Translations under genes and position numbers: made by a program | Notes under the pieces: generated by a model | What the model saw: the letters and a program-made list of their open reading frames with translations, nothing else | Database searches by the model: none | Told to the model about the DNA's origin: nothing | In this document: positions 37,919 through 47,352 of the stretch, in pieces | How positions within the stretch are numbered: position 1 is the stretch's first letter | Layout: each line of letters opens with the position of its first letter | Source: Chlorobiota bacterium | GTDB taxonomy: Bacteria; Bacteroidota; Chlorobiia; Chlorobiales; Chlorobiaceae | Direction of reading: 5' to 3' | Assembly: GCA_016866305.1 (NCBI GenBank) | Contig: VGMX01000008.1 | Location: forward strand, 1-64,000 | DNA length: 64,000 nt

Positions 37919-39220
37919 TCAGTGGTATGGATAGAAGATATAGAAGGTCAGCGAGAGCAACACCAGAATCCACATTCCCGGATGTATCTCCCGGATTCTT
38001 CCGCAGAGCATTCTTATTGCGGTATAGCCGATGAACCCCGCTGTGATACCGACGCCGATATTGTAGGTAAAGATAATCAGCACAATGGTAAGAAATGCAG
38101 GAAACAGTTCGCTGTAGTCATTGAAATCAAGACGGGTGACCGACTGCAGCATGAACATGCCGACCGTCACCAGCGCAGGTCCATAGGCATAGGCAGGTAC
38201 GATGGTCAGGACAGGCGCAAAAAAAAGTGCGAGCAGGAACAGCGTGGCGACGACCAGTGCCGTAAAGCCGGTTTTCCCCCCCTGTTCGATACCGGCTGCC
38301 GATTCGATATAGACTCCGGCCGTTGTCGTGCCGAGAAGCGATGCGGCAATGGTTGCAAGCGCATCGACGAGCATGGGTTTCTCGATTTCCGGGAGATTGT
38401 CGTCTGTATCGAGCAGTCCTGCCCTCGACGACAGACCGAAGAGCGTTCCCATGGTATCGACGAAATCCATGACCAGCGTGGTGGCAATGACGCCGGCGAA
38501 CCCCCAGGTCAGTGCACCCGGAATGTCGATGTTCATGAATATCGGCTCCATCGAGGGAGGAGGGCTCATGATCGCAGAAGGCAACGGGACGAAGCCGAAT
38601 GCGATCAACGCCGCCGTCGTGGCGGCAATGCCGATAAGAACGGCTCCGGTAACGCGCTGGACCAGCAGTATCGTTATTATGAGCAATCCCCCCATGCTGA
38701 TGAGCACTTCCGGATGGGCAAGGTTGCCGAGTTTTACCGGTGCGCCAGGGACTCCGAGTGCGACAACCCCCATGTCGTTGAGTCCGAGAAATGCGAGAAA
38801 CAGTCCTATGCCCACCGAAAAGCTGTGTTTGAGCGAACCGGGAATCGCCCCGGCAAGCCACTGGCGCAGTCCCCCGAGCGTCAGGAGGGTGAACAGCACG
38901 CCGCTGATGAAAATGGCCGCCATGGCGGTCTGCCAGGAATACCCCATGGTTTTGACAACGGTATAGGCAATAAAAGCGTTTTCACCCATATAGGGAGCAA
39001 CGGCAAAGGGTCTTTTTGCATAGACCGCCATCAGAAAGGTTCCGAACACCGCGGTAAGGATGGTTGCGGTCATCGAGGCGCCTTTCGGAACACCCGCGGC
39101 GGCAAGGATCGCCGGGTTGACGATGATGATGTAGGAGAGTGTGAAGAACGTGGTAATGCCGGCAAGAATCTCCTGACGGTATCCGGTGCGGTATGCCTGA
39201 AAATTGAAAAAAGATTGCAT
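37919..39220 (-). CDS. NCS2 family permease (AzgA-type purine transporter)
   Basis: This 433-residue membrane protein has 12-14 hydrophobic segments and belongs to the nucleobase:cation symporter-2 family, closest in pattern to the AzgA (adenine/guanine/hypoxanthine) branch. It starts YRTGYRQEILAGITTFFTLSYIIIVNP. It has GENAFIAYTV and LSSRAGLLDTDDNLPEIEKPMLVDALATI, followed by GTTTAGVYIESAAGIEQGGKTG, the conserved TM10 substrate region. The ATG at 39220 was chosen to match this N-terminus. It is divergent from the peroxiredoxin gene and followed by the nitrilase-type hydrolase. The exact substrate cannot be read from sequence. Confidence 0.92.
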   Translation of the reverse strand: MQSFFNFQAYRTGYRQEILAGITTFFTLSYIIIVNPAILAAAGVPKGASMTATILTAVFGTFLMAVYAKRPFAVAPYMGENAFIAYTVVKTMGYSWQTAMAAIFISGVLFTLLTLGGLRQWLAGAIPGSLKHSFSVGIGLFLAFLGLNDMGVVALGVPGAPVKLGNLAHPEVLISMGGLLIITILLVQRVTGAVLIGIAATTAALIAFGFVPLPSAIMSPPPSMEPIFMNIDIPGALTWGFAGVIATTLVMDFVDTMGTLFGLSSRAGLLDTDDNLPEIEKPMLVDALATIAASLLGTTTAGVYIESAAGIEQGGKTGFTALVVATLFLLALFFAPVLTIVPAYAYGPALVTVGMFMLQSVTRLDFNDYSELFPAFLTIVLIIFTYNIGVGITAGFIGYTAIRMLCGRIREIHPGMWILVLLSLTFYIFYPYH

Positions 39221-39328
39221 GTTTTCGTGGGGTTCGTGTAACAATCTGTCAGACAACAAGATACGAATGAATAACACAAAAAAACAGCGAGTTTGCCCCG
39301 GGTGTTTTTTTGTTCCGGCAAAACTTTT

Positions 39329-39353
39329 ATATTGGACTAAAATAGTCCTGTAT
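39329..39353. promoter_or_regulatory. IscR/Rrf2-type operator before the peroxiredoxin gene
   Basis: The 25-bp segment ATATTGGACTAAAATAGTCCTGTAT has a perfect inverted core GGACT-AAAAT-AGTCC. It matches the type 1 IscR consensus (ATAxxxGACTxxxxxAGTCxxxTAT) at both outer ATA/TAT ends and both GACT/AGTC half-sites. It lies 65 nt before the peroxiredoxin ATG, where a promoter would be. The regulator itself is not in the window. Confidence 0.6.
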
Positions 39354-39417
39354 TATCGCGGGGCCATCATGAACAGGTTGTAATGTCTGAACAATCAAAA
39401 TAACAAAGGAGATTGCC

Positions 39418-40008
39418 ATGAGCGTACTTGTTGGCCGGAAGGCCCCTGAATTCAATGTGGAGGCGGTAACCGGCGGTTCCCAGTTCGTCGACTCGTGCAA
39501 GCTTTCGGATTACCGGGGCAAATATGTGGTGCTGTTTTTCTACCCGCTCGATTTTACCTTCGTCTGTCCGACGGAGCTGCATGCGTTCCAGGAGAAGCTC
39601 GACGAATTCAAAAAGCGCAATGTCGAAGTGATCGGCTGTTCGGTGGACTCGAAGTTCTCGCATCATGCCTGGCTGAGAACACCGAAAAAACTCGGCGGCA
39701 TCGAAGGAGTGACCTATACCCTGCTTTCCGATATCAATAAAACCGTTTCCACGGATTACGACGTGCTTGCCGAGGGGGCCGGAGTATCGCTCAGAGGTCT
39801 TTTCCTGATCGACCGGGAGGGCGTTGTCCGTCACCAGGTGGTCAACGACCTCGGGCTTGGCAGGAATGTGGACGAGGTGCTGAGGATGATTGATGCGCTG
39901 CAGTTTACCGAGGAGTTCGGCGAGGTGTGCCCCGCAAACTGGAACAAGGGCGACAAGACCATGAAGCCCGACGATTCGGGCCTGAAGGAATTTTTCAGTG
40001 AGGCATGA
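39418..40008 (+). CDS. Peroxiredoxin (2-Cys, AhpC/TSA family)
   Basis: This enzyme reduces hydrogen peroxide and organic hydroperoxides with thiols. The 196-residue protein has the peroxidatic Cys50 in YPLDFTFVCPTE and a resolving Cys171 in GEVCPANW, the typical 2-Cys pattern. The conserved GGLG-like region is replaced here by the PKKLGGIEGV stretch. The ribosome-binding site AAAGGAGA is strong. It appears monocistronic: an IscR-like palindrome lies upstream (39329-39353) and a weak terminator-like hairpin downstream. In a strict anaerobe this enzyme is expected to handle accidental oxygen exposure. Confidence 0.95.
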   Translation: MSVLVGRKAPEFNVEAVTGGSQFVDSCKLSDYRGKYVVLFFYPLDFTFVCPTELHAFQEKLDEFKKRNVEVIGCSVDSKFSHHAWLRTPKKLGGIEGVTYTLLSDINKTVSTDYDVLAEGAGVSLRGLFLIDREGVVRHQVVNDLGLGRNVDEVLRMIDALQFTEEFGEVCPANWNKGDKTMKPDDSGLKEFFSEA

Positions 40009-40024
40009 TCTCTCTTCGATGCAT

Positions 40025-40078
40025 ACCCCTGCTGTTTGTCCGGCATGAGCTGCCTTTGGAGCAGGGGTGTGTGTTTTC
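40025..40078 (+). terminator. Terminator-like hairpin after the peroxiredoxin gene
   Basis: ACCCCTGCT (40025-40033) pairs with AGCAGGGGT (40060-40068) across a 26-nt loop, followed by GTGTGTTTT. The long loop and interrupted T-run make it a moderate candidate. It lies between the convergent prx and proS genes. Confidence 0.45.
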
Positions 40079-40085
40079 CTTTTGC

Positions 40086-41531
40086 TCAGTAGGCTTTCGC
40101 GAACACTACCTTGCGGATTGAGGGTTTTCCGGAGAAGATACAGCTTCCCGGTTCGTCCATCCGGTACCTCGCAATGTACTCTTCCTCTTCGGGAATCACC
40201 CTGATGGTGGCTCTGGTTTCCTCCTTGATTTTCGCTTCGGTTTCTGCCGTGCCGTCCCAGTGCGCGATGACGAATCCGTTCTCAAGGGCTGTCCTGAATT
40301 CCTCGTAGCTGGTTACCTCTCTGGTATTTTCATTCCGGAAAGAGAGCGCCCGGTCGAACAGGTTCTGCTGGATGGTGTTGAGAATTTCACTGATCTCGAA
40401 AGGCAGGGTGTCGTCAAGCGCAAGCTCGGTTTTTTCGAGTGTGTCGCGTCTGGCGACAATGCACTTCTTTTCTGCAATGTCTCTCGGGCCGAGTTCGATT
40501 CTCAGCGGAATTCCCTGCAGTTCATATTCGGCGAACTTCCAGCCCGGAGAGTTCTGCTCACTGCTGTCGACGAATGCGGGTATGCCGTGCTTTTTCAGGA
40601 AACAGGCAATCTCCTCGGCCTTTTCGAGCACTGCAGCCTTGTCGCCGCGGAGAATCGGAATGATCACCACCTGGCGTGCTGCGAGTTTCGGTGGAAGCAC
40701 CAGACCACGATCATCGGAATGCGCCATGATCAATGCTCCGATCAATCTGGTCGATACACCCCAGCTGGTGGCCCAGACGTAGTCGAGCTTTCCTTCCTTG
40801 GTCTGGAACTGGCAGTCGAACGCCCGGGCAAAATTCTGACCGAGATGGTGCGATGTGCCGGCCTGCAGGGCCTTGCCATCCTGCATCATGGCTTCGATGC
40901 AGTAGGTCTCGTCCGCGCCGGCGAACTTCTCGCTGTCGGTCTTCCTGCCCATGATGACCGGCATGGCCATGTACTCCTCGGCGAACTTCTTGTAGATCGA
41001 GATCATGCGCAGGACCTCCTCGGAAGCCTCTTCCCTGGAAGCGTGCGCGGTATGGCCTTCCTGCCAGAGAAATTCTGCAGTGCGCAGGAAAAGGCGGGTT
41101 CTCATCTCCCAGCGAACCACGTTCGCCCACTGGTTGATCAGGATTGGCAGATCGCGGTAGGACTGGATCCATTTCTTGTAGGATGCCCAGATGATGGTTT
41201 CGGAGGTTGGGCGCACGTAGAGTTTTTCGGCAAGTTCCTCACCGCCGCCGTGGGTCACCACTGCACATTCCGGAGCGAAGCCCTCGATATGCTCGGCTTC
41301 CTTGGCGATATAGCTTTCGGGAATGAAGAGCGGAAAGTACGCGTTCACATGGCCGGTTTCCTTGAACATCCGGTCAAGGGCCGCCTGCATTTTTTCCCAG
41401 ATCGCATAGCCGTTCGGCCTGATGACCATGCAGCCGCGTACATCTGAATAATCGGCAAGCTTTGCTGAACGGACAAGATCGATATACCACTGGGAGTAAT
41501 CCTTGCTTCGGGAAGTGATGGTGTCTGCCAC
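40086..41531 (-). CDS. proS: Prolyl-tRNA synthetase, archaeal/eukaryotic type
   Basis: ProRS charges tRNA-Pro with proline. The 481-residue protein is the shorter archaeal/eukaryotic-type form, without the inserted editing domain of the usual bacterial enzyme (about 570 residues). Class II motifs are visible: motif 2 in [38 protein letters not shown] before it, and motif 3 near [21 protein letters not shown]. The anticodon-binding domain follows, and a C-terminal extension ends in [13 protein letters not shown]. Translation appears to start at GTG (41531), with no good ribosome-binding site. It follows the 41582 secreted-protein gene after 50 nt on the same strand. Confidence 0.95.
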   Translation of the reverse strand: MADTITSRSKDYSQWYIDLVRSAKLADYSDVRGCMVIRPNGYAIWEKMQAALDRMFKETGHVNAYFPLFIPESYIAKEAEHIEGFAPECAVVTHGGGEELAEKLYVRPTSETIIWASYKKWIQSYRDLPILINQWANVVRWEMRTRLFLRTAEFLWQEGHTAHASREEASEEVLRMISIYKKFAEEYMAMPVIMGRKTDSEKFAGADETYCIEAMMQDGKALQAGTSHHLGQNFARAFDCQFQTKEGKLDYVWATSWGVSTRLIGALIMAHSDDRGLVLPPKLAARQVVIIPILRGDKAAVLEKAEEIACFLKKHGIPAFVDSSEQNSPGWKFAEYELQGIPLRIELGPRDIAEKKCIVARRDTLEKTELALDDTLPFEISEILNTIQQNLFDRALSFRNENTREVTSYEEFRTALENGFVIAHWDGTAETEAKIKEETRATIRVIPEEEEYIARYRMDEPGSCIFSGKPSIRKVVFAKAY

Positions 41532-41581
41532 GGTGCTTTGTTCTGGTTGAGTGAATCGGATAAAGGCGGGAAATATACAAC

Positions 41582-42325
41582 CTACTCATCAAACTTTCTC
41601 ACTTGTTCCATGAGGTTTCGCAGATGTTCCTTCTCTTTGCTGCTGACGGGCTTGCGGTTCATGTCTTTTTTCGTGTACCCTTTGGGCACGCCGAATACCG
41701 AAGAGGCGGGTTTCCCTCGTTGCACGGTCTGCAGTTCCATGGTGTAGAGCCCGTTGGCGTTGCGCTGAACGATCTTTACCGGCAATCCCTCGATACCGCC
41801 CTCCCTGAGCGTGCGGGCCAGGGAGGTGTTCGAGAGTCTCGGGTTCTGAGACTGCAGGATGCTGAAGGTCGAGAAATCACCAATGTCACCGGTGACCCAC
41901 AGTTCGAGCGTTTCGGTTGTGCTCGTGAGGCTGATATGTTCGCACTGGTACCCTTTGACGACGGTCCCGCCAAGCCGCTTCAGGGTGTAGTTGCCGTCGA
42001 AATCAAGCAGCGTCGCGTTCTCGGCGGCGGTTCTCAGATTGATGAAACTGTAGTTTTTCGTCTCATGGTTGATCAGGATGGCTTCGTCGGGTCGCCCCGC
42101 TCTGGTTATGAGGCTGGTTTTAAGCGGTTCAGGTATTTTCTTCATGGTCATGACCATGTCCATACGCTGTGCACCGTTTCCGAAATAGTAGGTGACATCG
42201 GCATTTCCGCCAGGTGTTTTCAGTATCATGTCCAAAAGACCGGTGAACTTTCCGGAAGCCATGGCTTCGGCGGAAAACAGCAGGCAGCAGAGGAGCAGCG
42301 GTATGCGCATCAGGGCTTTTTTCAT
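41582..42325 (-). CDS. Secreted DUF4412-like protein
   Basis: The 247-residue protein has a clear signal peptide ([23 protein letters not shown], cleavage near residue 23). The mature part resembles DUF4412/LolA-like beta-sheet proteins, with repeated strands such as [41 protein letters not shown] and [13 protein letters not shown] periplasmic or outer-membrane location is expected, but no lipobox is evident. Function is unknown. It is upstream of proS in the same orientation and divergent from prmC. Confidence 0.8.
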   Translation of the reverse strand: MKKALMRIPLLLCCLLFSAEAMASGKFTGLLDMILKTPGGNADVTYYFGNGAQRMDMVMTMKKIPEPLKTSLITRAGRPDEAILINHETKNYSFINLRTAAENATLLDFDGNYTLKRLGGTVVKGYQCEHISLTSTTETLELWVTGDIGDFSTFSILQSQNPRLSNTSLARTLREGGIEGLPVKIVQRNANGLYTMELQTVQRGKPASSVFGVPKGYTKKDMNRKPVSSKEKEHLRNLMEQVRKFDE

Positions 42326-42504
42326 CGTAACGTCAGCTAATGATTCATTAATTGGTATCTTCCCGTTGAACAGGCATCACAACCCTGAAGCTAACGAATA
42401 AATTTCAAAGCTGCCTGCCGGAACTTGCCGGCATCGATTTTTTTGCGGGAGGGATCCCGACACGGGCTGGATTTTTTTATCAGGTTTTACCATTTGATTG
42501 CTCC

Positions 42505-43404
42505 ATGGTGACAGAAAGGGAAAGGGAGTGGCGAATTGTCGATCTCCTGAAGACGACCTCCGATTATTTTGCCGGCAAACGGGTCGATGAGCCCCGCCTG
42601 AGTGCGGAAATGCTCCTGGCGCATCTGTACGGTGAACAACGGCTCTGGCTGTACCTGAATCATGACCGGCCGGTTTCCGGCCATGAGCTTGCACGCTTTC
42701 GGGAACTCTGCCGGCAGCGACTTGAAGGCCGTCCGGTGCAGTATATCACCGGCGAACAGTTTTTTTACGGCAAACCCTATGCTGTCGATGAGCGGGTCCT
42801 GATTCCGAGGCCGGAAACCGAGCTGCTGGTGGAGCATGTCGCCGGGCTTCTCCGCGCCCTCAAAGAGCAGGTTCCCGGCTGTGATTTCAGGGCGCTCGAC
42901 ATCGGAACGGGAAGCGGCTGTATCTCGGTTACCCTCGCCCTGCTGCTGCCGTTTCTTCGCCTTTCGGCTCTTGACTGCTCTGCTCCGGCCCTTGATGTCG
43001 CTCGATCCAACGCCCTTGTGCACGGTGTGCTTGAACGCATCGATTTTTTCCTGGCCGATCTGTTCGATCCGGAGCTGCCCTCGCGCTTTCAGGGCGCGTT
43101 CGATGTGATTGTCTCCAATCCGCCCTATATTGCGGAGGAGGAGTGGAAAGGGCTGCAGCAGGAGGTTCGGCGTTTCGAACCGAAAGAGGCGCTCATCACC
43201 CCCGGAGGCACAGCTTCGTACCTCGCGATCGCCAGGGCATCCTCGTTGATGCTGAAACCCGACGGCGTGCTCGCTCTTGAAATTCACGCCGACGGAGCAC
43301 GAAAGGTGTGCGGCATACTTGAATCGGAAGGGTTCGGCGATATGTCGGTCATGAAAGATTATGCCGGCCATGACCGGATCGTCTGCGGCAGACGGGCTGC
43401 CTGA
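42505..43404 (+). CDS. prmC: Peptide chain release factor N5-glutamine methyltransferase
   Basis: PrmC methylates the glutamine of the GGQ motif in release factors RF1 and RF2 using SAM. The 299-residue protein has the N-terminal helical domain with RLSAEMLLAHLYG, the FFYGKPYAVDERVLIPRPETELLVE segment, the SAM motif ALDIGTGSGCISVTLA (about 131-146) and the catalytic NPPY in IVSNPPYIAEEEW (about 204). All are standard for this family. The usual neighbour prfA is absent. The hrcA operon follows after 228 nt with its own promoter. Confidence 0.95.
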   Translation: MVTEREREWRIVDLLKTTSDYFAGKRVDEPRLSAEMLLAHLYGEQRLWLYLNHDRPVSGHELARFRELCRQRLEGRPVQYITGEQFFYGKPYAVDERVLIPRPETELLVEHVAGLLRALKEQVPGCDFRALDIGTGSGCISVTLALLLPFLRLSALDCSAPALDVARSNALVHGVLERIDFFLADLFDPELPSRFQGAFDVIVSNPPYIAEEEWKGLQQEVRRFEPKEALITPGGTASYLAIARASSLMLKPDGVLALEIHADGARKVCGILESEGFGDMSVMKDYAGHDRIVCGRRAA

Positions 43405-43513
43405 AATTTATTGCCTGCGCCTTGCGTTACCATTCACGATATTTTCCGTCCGACTGCCGCCCTTCTCACGAAGGGCCTTCTGCACGAAGGCGTTTTTTCG
43501 GTCATTGCGGCTC

Positions 43514-43542
43514 TTGATGGTTTTGTGCGGTGTTCGTATACT
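43514..43542 (+). promoter_or_regulatory. Sigma-70-type promoter of the hrcA-grpE-dnaJ operon
   Basis: TTGATG (43514-43519), a 17-nt spacer and TATACT (43537-43542) lie about 85 nt before the hrcA ATG. I see no CIRCE inverted repeat (TTAGCACTC/GAGTGCTAA) between this promoter and the start codon. Confidence 0.65.
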
Positions 43543-43632
43543 ACAAGTTGCCTGTCCTTAAGGGGGCGGACTGAAATTTTACAACGGTTCCGGGCTCCGG
43601 CAGCAGGAACAACAACGAATGTTTGCAGTCTC

Positions 43633-44709
43633 ATGGACTCTCGTGAACTTACCCTTCGGGAAAGGCAGGTGCTGGGTATCATCATCCAGTCCTATATTAT
43701 TTCTGCCGCTCCGGTTGGGTCGAGATATATTGCGAGGAACTACAACCTCGGTCTGTCGGATGCCTCCATCCGCAATGTGATGGCCGATCTCGAGGATGAG
43801 GGGTATATCAGCCAGCCGCATACCTCGGCCGGCAGGGTTCCGACCGACAAGGGTTATCGCTGCTATGTCGATCTGATCATGAAGGTGCAGCGCATCCATG
43901 AGGAGGAAAAACGCAGGATCGACGCTGATTTCGGACAGATCAATTCCGAACGCAAGGGAACCTCATCGGATGTGCTGCTTTCGGCTGCAAGGGTGCTTGG
44001 CAGCATATCGCGCCAGCTCAGTGTGGTCGTCTCTCCGGCTTTCTCAAACGCTGTGTTCGAAAAACTCGACATGGTGCTGCTCAGTTCGTCGAGGATGATG
44101 GTGATTCTTTCGATCCGCTCCCTGTTTCTGAGGACCATCGTTATGGAGCTCGATATCGAGGTTTCGCGCCAGACTGTCGATCAGGTTACCGACGTTCTCA
44201 ACGAGCGGCTTTCCGGCCTGACGCTTGCCGAGATCAGAAGAAGCATCGCCGCGAGGCTCGGCGGCGGCTCCTTCGATACGCCGCTTATCGAAAGGGTTAT
44301 CCGTTCTTCCGGGGAGATTTTTGATGAGACACCGCTTATCGAGAGGCTGTATATTTCCGGAGCCGAGTATATTGTAGACCAGCCGGAGTTCAAGCAGCCT
44401 GAAAAGGTGCGTGACCTCATCTCGATGATCGAGGATAAAATCAGCGTTGCAAAACTCGTCGAACGGGCTTCTGTGGAGACTGAAGCCGTCGAACCCCGGC
44501 GAAGGATGGATGTTTCGATCAGCATCGGCAGGGAGAACTGCGAACGAAACGCCGGAGAACTGACCATCGTCTCAACTCCGTATTATGTCGGGGAAATGGT
44601 CGGCAAGCTTGGTATTCTTGGCCCGACAAGGATGGATTATGAGCACGCCGTGCGCGTACTGAACTATATGGCCGACTGCCTGTCGGCAACATTGTCCGAT
44701 GTCACGTAA
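43633..44709 (+). CDS. hrcA: Heat-inducible transcription repressor HrcA
   Basis: HrcA represses chaperone operons by binding CIRCE elements, with its activity tuned by GroEL. The ATG at 43633 gives 358 residues, the family length, starting [18 protein letters not shown]. The winged helix is evident in [50 protein letters not shown] (shown by its ends PVGSRY and PTDKGYR, residues about 24-76). The GAF-like and C-terminal dimerisation regions follow, with the ending [17 protein letters not shown]. It heads the hrcA-grpE-dnaJ operon. A longer reading from 43411 is rejected because it adds no conserved sequence. Confidence 0.96.
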   Translation: MDSRELTLRERQVLGIIIQSYIISAAPVGSRYIARNYNLGLSDASIRNVMADLEDEGYISQPHTSAGRVPTDKGYRCYVDLIMKVQRIHEEEKRRIDADFGQINSERKGTSSDVLLSAARVLGSISRQLSVVVSPAFSNAVFEKLDMVLLSSSRMMVILSIRSLFLRTIVMELDIEVSRQTVDQVTDVLNERLSGLTLAEIRRSIAARLGGGSFDTPLIERVIRSSGEIFDETPLIERLYISGAEYIVDQPEFKQPEKVRDLISMIEDKISVAKLVERASVETEAVEPRRRMDVSISIGRENCERNAGELTIVSTPYYVGEMVGKLGILGPTRMDYEHAVRVLNYMADCLSATLSDVT

Positions 44710-44733
44710 CCTGTTATTATTAAAAAGTATTTC

Positions 44734-45363
44734 ATGTTTATGAGAAAAAAAGTATCTGCCGACCAGGATTTGCATGCACAGGAAAACGTTCAACAGGCCG
44801 CTTCCGAACCGGGGAGTGCCTGCACCGAGGGAGCCGATCGGGGACCCTCCGCTGCTCTTCAGGATGAATCAGCGCAGCAGAATGCAAGAATCGCTGAACT
44901 CGAAGCGGAACTCTCCGCCCAGAGAGAGCAGCTCGACAAATTCCGTGACGAATTGCTGCGCCGTGCAGCCGAGTTCGAGAATTTCAGGAAGATCAAGGAG
45001 CGTGAGTCCCAGCAGGCCGGCACGAAGGCCCTTGAAAATACGATCAGGGAGCTGCTTCCCCTGGTCGACGATCTCAAGCGCGTGCTTCTGAATGCCCCGC
45101 ATATTCTTGAAATTACCGCCGAGGCGAAACCCTATATTGACGGAGTGGAACTGCTGAAGCGGAATTTCGATAAGTGGCTTGCAGGCAAAGGCGTTTCGGA
45201 AATCGAGTCGGTCGGCCGCAAGCTCGATGTGCATTTCCATGAGGCGATTTCAATGATCGAGGTTCCGGGCACCGAGCCTGAAATCATTGTCGAGGAGTAC
45301 CAGACCGGCTATCTTCTCGGCGAACGGGTGATCCGGCATGCAAGGGTTATCGTGGCAAAATAG
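44734..45363 (+). CDS. grpE: GrpE nucleotide exchange factor
   Basis: GrpE accelerates ADP release from DnaK. The 209-residue protein has an acidic, Ala/Glu-rich N-terminal tail and a long coiled coil (about 45-110, with [17 protein letters not shown]). The C-terminal beta domain is marked by [24 protein letters not shown] and ends [12 protein letters not shown]. The second ATG at 44740 is an equally possible start. It lies 24 nt after hrcA and 58 nt before dnaJ. dnaK is not in the window. Confidence 0.95.
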   Translation: MFMRKKVSADQDLHAQENVQQAASEPGSACTEGADRGPSAALQDESAQQNARIAELEAELSAQREQLDKFRDELLRRAAEFENFRKIKERESQQAGTKALENTIRELLPLVDDLKRVLLNAPHILEITAEAKPYIDGVELLKRNFDKWLAGKGVSEIESVGRKLDVHFHEAISMIEVPGTEPEIIVEEYQTGYLLGERVIRHARVIVAK

Positions 45364-45421
45364 GGCAAGGTGTACGAAGCGTGAAGTTTTTTCAAATTTT
45401 GACGGCATGTGAAGCTGAACC

Positions 45422-46621
45422 ATGAAGAAAGATTTTTATGAGGTGCTGGGCGTGAGCCGTTCGGCATCGAAGGATGAAATAAAGAAAGCGTACCGGAAGC
45501 TGGCGCTCCAGTATCATCCGGATAAAAACCCCGACAACAAGGACGCCGAGGAGCACTTCAAAGAGGTGAACGAAGCGTACGAAGTGCTCAGCAACGACGA
45601 CAAGCGCCGTCGTTACGACCAGTTCGGCCATGCCGGCGTTGGCTCTTCGGCGGCTTCCGGAGCGGGAGGCGCCTACGGCGCCGGCGTGAATGACTTCAGC
45701 GATATTTTCAGCGCTTTCAACGACATGTTCGGCGGCGGACGGTCGCGTGGAGGCGGAGCGCCTTTCGGATTCGAGGAGGTGTTCGGTGGAGCCGGCGGCG
45801 GAAGGCGCAGCAGGGCATCGGCAGGCATTCCCGGCACGGATCTGAAAATCAGGCTCAAGCTGACGCTTGAGGAGATCGCCAGGGGGGTCGAGAAAACCCT
45901 GAAAATCAAGAAGCAGATGCCCTGCAAGGAGTGCAACGGCAGTGGATCGAAAACCGGGGCGACCGAAACCTGCCAGACCTGTCACGGTTCCGGTGAGGTT
46001 CGCCAGGCATCGAAAACCATGTTCGGACAGTTTGTCAATATCACCGCGTGTCCGACCTGCGGAGGGGAAGGCCGGGTCGTGAAGGATCGCTGTACCTCCT
46101 GTTACGGTGAAGGCATCAAGCAGGGTGAGGTTACCGTGAAGGTTACCGTACCGGCCGGTGTGCAGGACGGCAATTACCTGACGCTCAGGGGGCAGGGTAA
46201 CGCCGGACCGAGAGGCGGGGCTCCCGGTGACCTTATCGTGGTGATCGAGGAGAAGCCGCACGAGCTGTTCAGACGTAACGGCAACGACGTGATCTTCGAT
46301 CTTTCAGTCAGTTATCCGGACCTTGTCATGGGTACCAAAATCGATGTGCCCACACTGGACGGAGCAGTGAAGCTGACCATTCCCGCGGCTACCCAGCCTG
46401 ACACCATGCTGCGCATTGCCGGACACGGCATCGGCCATCTGAGAGGATCCGGAAGGGGCGACCAGCTTGTCAGGGTCAATGTGTACGTTCCGAAGGATCT
46501 GTCGCACCAGGACAAGGAACTGCTCAGGGAACTGAAGAAATCGGGGGCTTTTTCGCCATCCGGAAACAGCGACCGGGAGGAAAGGAGTTTTTTTGAAAAA
46601 GCCCGCGACATCTTCAGTTGA
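45422..46621 (+). CDS. dnaJ: Chaperone protein DnaJ
   Basis: DnaJ delivers unfolded proteins to DnaK and stimulates its ATPase. The 399-residue protein has all type I domains: the J domain with the HPD motif ([17 protein letters not shown], about residue 33), a Gly/Phe-rich linker (about 75-125), and four zinc-binding repeats ([32 protein letters not shown], about 162-225). The substrate-binding C-terminal domains follow, with [22 protein letters not shown]. It is the last gene of the hrcA operon, closed by the hairpin at 46652-46685. Confidence 0.97.
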   Translation: MKKDFYEVLGVSRSASKDEIKKAYRKLALQYHPDKNPDNKDAEEHFKEVNEAYEVLSNDDKRRRYDQFGHAGVGSSAASGAGGAYGAGVNDFSDIFSAFNDMFGGGRSRGGGAPFGFEEVFGGAGGGRRSRASAGIPGTDLKIRLKLTLEEIARGVEKTLKIKKQMPCKECNGSGSKTGATETCQTCHGSGEVRQASKTMFGQFVNITACPTCGGEGRVVKDRCTSCYGEGIKQGEVTVKVTVPAGVQDGNYLTLRGQGNAGPRGGAPGDLIVVIEEKPHELFRRNGNDVIFDLSVSYPDLVMGTKIDVPTLDGAVKLTIPAATQPDTMLRIAGHGIGHLRGSGRGDQLVRVNVYVPKDLSHQDKELLRELKKSGAFSPSGNSDREERSFFEKARDIFS

Positions 46622-46651
46622 CGGGCACAGAGCAGGTTTCAGGAGGGAAGG

Positions 46652-46685
46652 CAGGACGCCGGCTTCATGCCGGCTTCCTGTTTTC
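46652..46685 (+). terminator. Intrinsic terminator after dnaJ
   Basis: CAGGACGCCGGC (46652-46663) pairs with GCCGGCTTCCTG (46669-46680), with one mismatch region, around a five-base loop, followed by TTTTC. It lies 31 nt after the dnaJ stop. Confidence 0.65.
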
Positions 46686-46701
46686 ATTGTTTCCTGATGG
46701 T

Positions 46702-47352
46702 TCACAGACCGCCGGTTTCGGCTTTTGCCTCCTCGGCCACATCGAGAGTGATCTCCCGGTAGCCCATCTCTTCTGCGTACTCTTCGGTTGCGATCTTGAT
46801 CCTGTTGCGGAAAAATGAGGGTACGGAGTCGAGCAGTTCGATCGCCTCATCGGTCCACTGCATCGCCGCGTTTCGCCGCCTGGTATCCTTTTTGTAAGCT
46901 TCGGTGAGCTCTTCGACGAACGATTCGATCACCTCCGGGTCCGAAGCCTGCTGCGGAGCGAAAATCCTTTCGGCAAGAATCCTGTTCCGGAAAAGATGCA
47001 TTTTCAGCTGTGGAAGATAGAGCAGGGTAGCCATGGGTTCGGGGCTGCCGCAGGTGAGAAAGAGCGCGATTTTCTTGCGTTTGAGGTGTTTTTTCAGGTT
47101 GCTCTGGATCAGTGCTCCGAGAAGCTGCGAAGAGACCAGAAGATAGTAGATCGGAGCACCCATGATGACGACATCGAAATCCTGCAGGAAACTGTAATCG
47201 CCGGTTGCCTTGCAGCGGGCTTTTTCGACGTAAGCGCCGGTTTCAGCAAGTTCCATTCCTATGGCATCGATAAGCCGGTCGGTGGAACCGCCGGAGGAAC
47301 GGCTGTCGTAGAGGATAATAGCCCTCATCTGCTGCTGCGTTGAATTCGTCAT
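46702..47352 (-). CDS. Flavodoxin-like protein fused to a PCP_red-type domain
   Basis: The 216-residue protein begins with a flavodoxin-like fold: AIILYDSRSSGGSTDRLIDAI as the FMN phosphate loop region, then FDVVIMGAPIYYLLVSSQL and IALFLTCGSPEPMA. The C-terminal 50 residues (about 164-212: QWTDEAIELLDSVPSFFRN, then IATEEYAEEMGYREITLD) match my memory of the PCP_red domain found at the C-terminus of the BchB/ChlB subunit of dark protochlorophyllide reductase. Such a fusion suggests a flavin electron carrier for a tetrapyrrole or other reductase, but this is inference. The gene is minus strand, just downstream of gap. Confidence 0.75.
   Translation of the reverse strand: MTNSTQQQMRAIILYDSRSSGGSTDRLIDAIGMELAETGAYVEKARCKATGDYSFLQDFDVVIMGAPIYYLLVSSQLLGALIQSNLKKHLKRKKIALFLTCGSPEPMATLLYLPQLKMHLFRNRILAERIFAPQQASDPEVIESFVEELTEAYKKDTRRRNAAMQWTDEAIELLDSVPSFFRNRIKIATEEYAEEMGYREITLDVAEEAKAETGGL

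Noticed and set aside
37808-39241. Long plus-strand open frame (477 codons) over the NCS2 permease
   Set aside because: It lies antisense to a clearly conserved permease. Its product is rich in Arg, His, Gln and Glu with no domain pattern, as expected for the complement of a membrane-protein gene in GC-rich DNA.
43411-43632. Upstream extension of hrcA
   Set aside because: In frame but unconserved, and it contains the predicted promoter; the family N-terminus begins at 43633.
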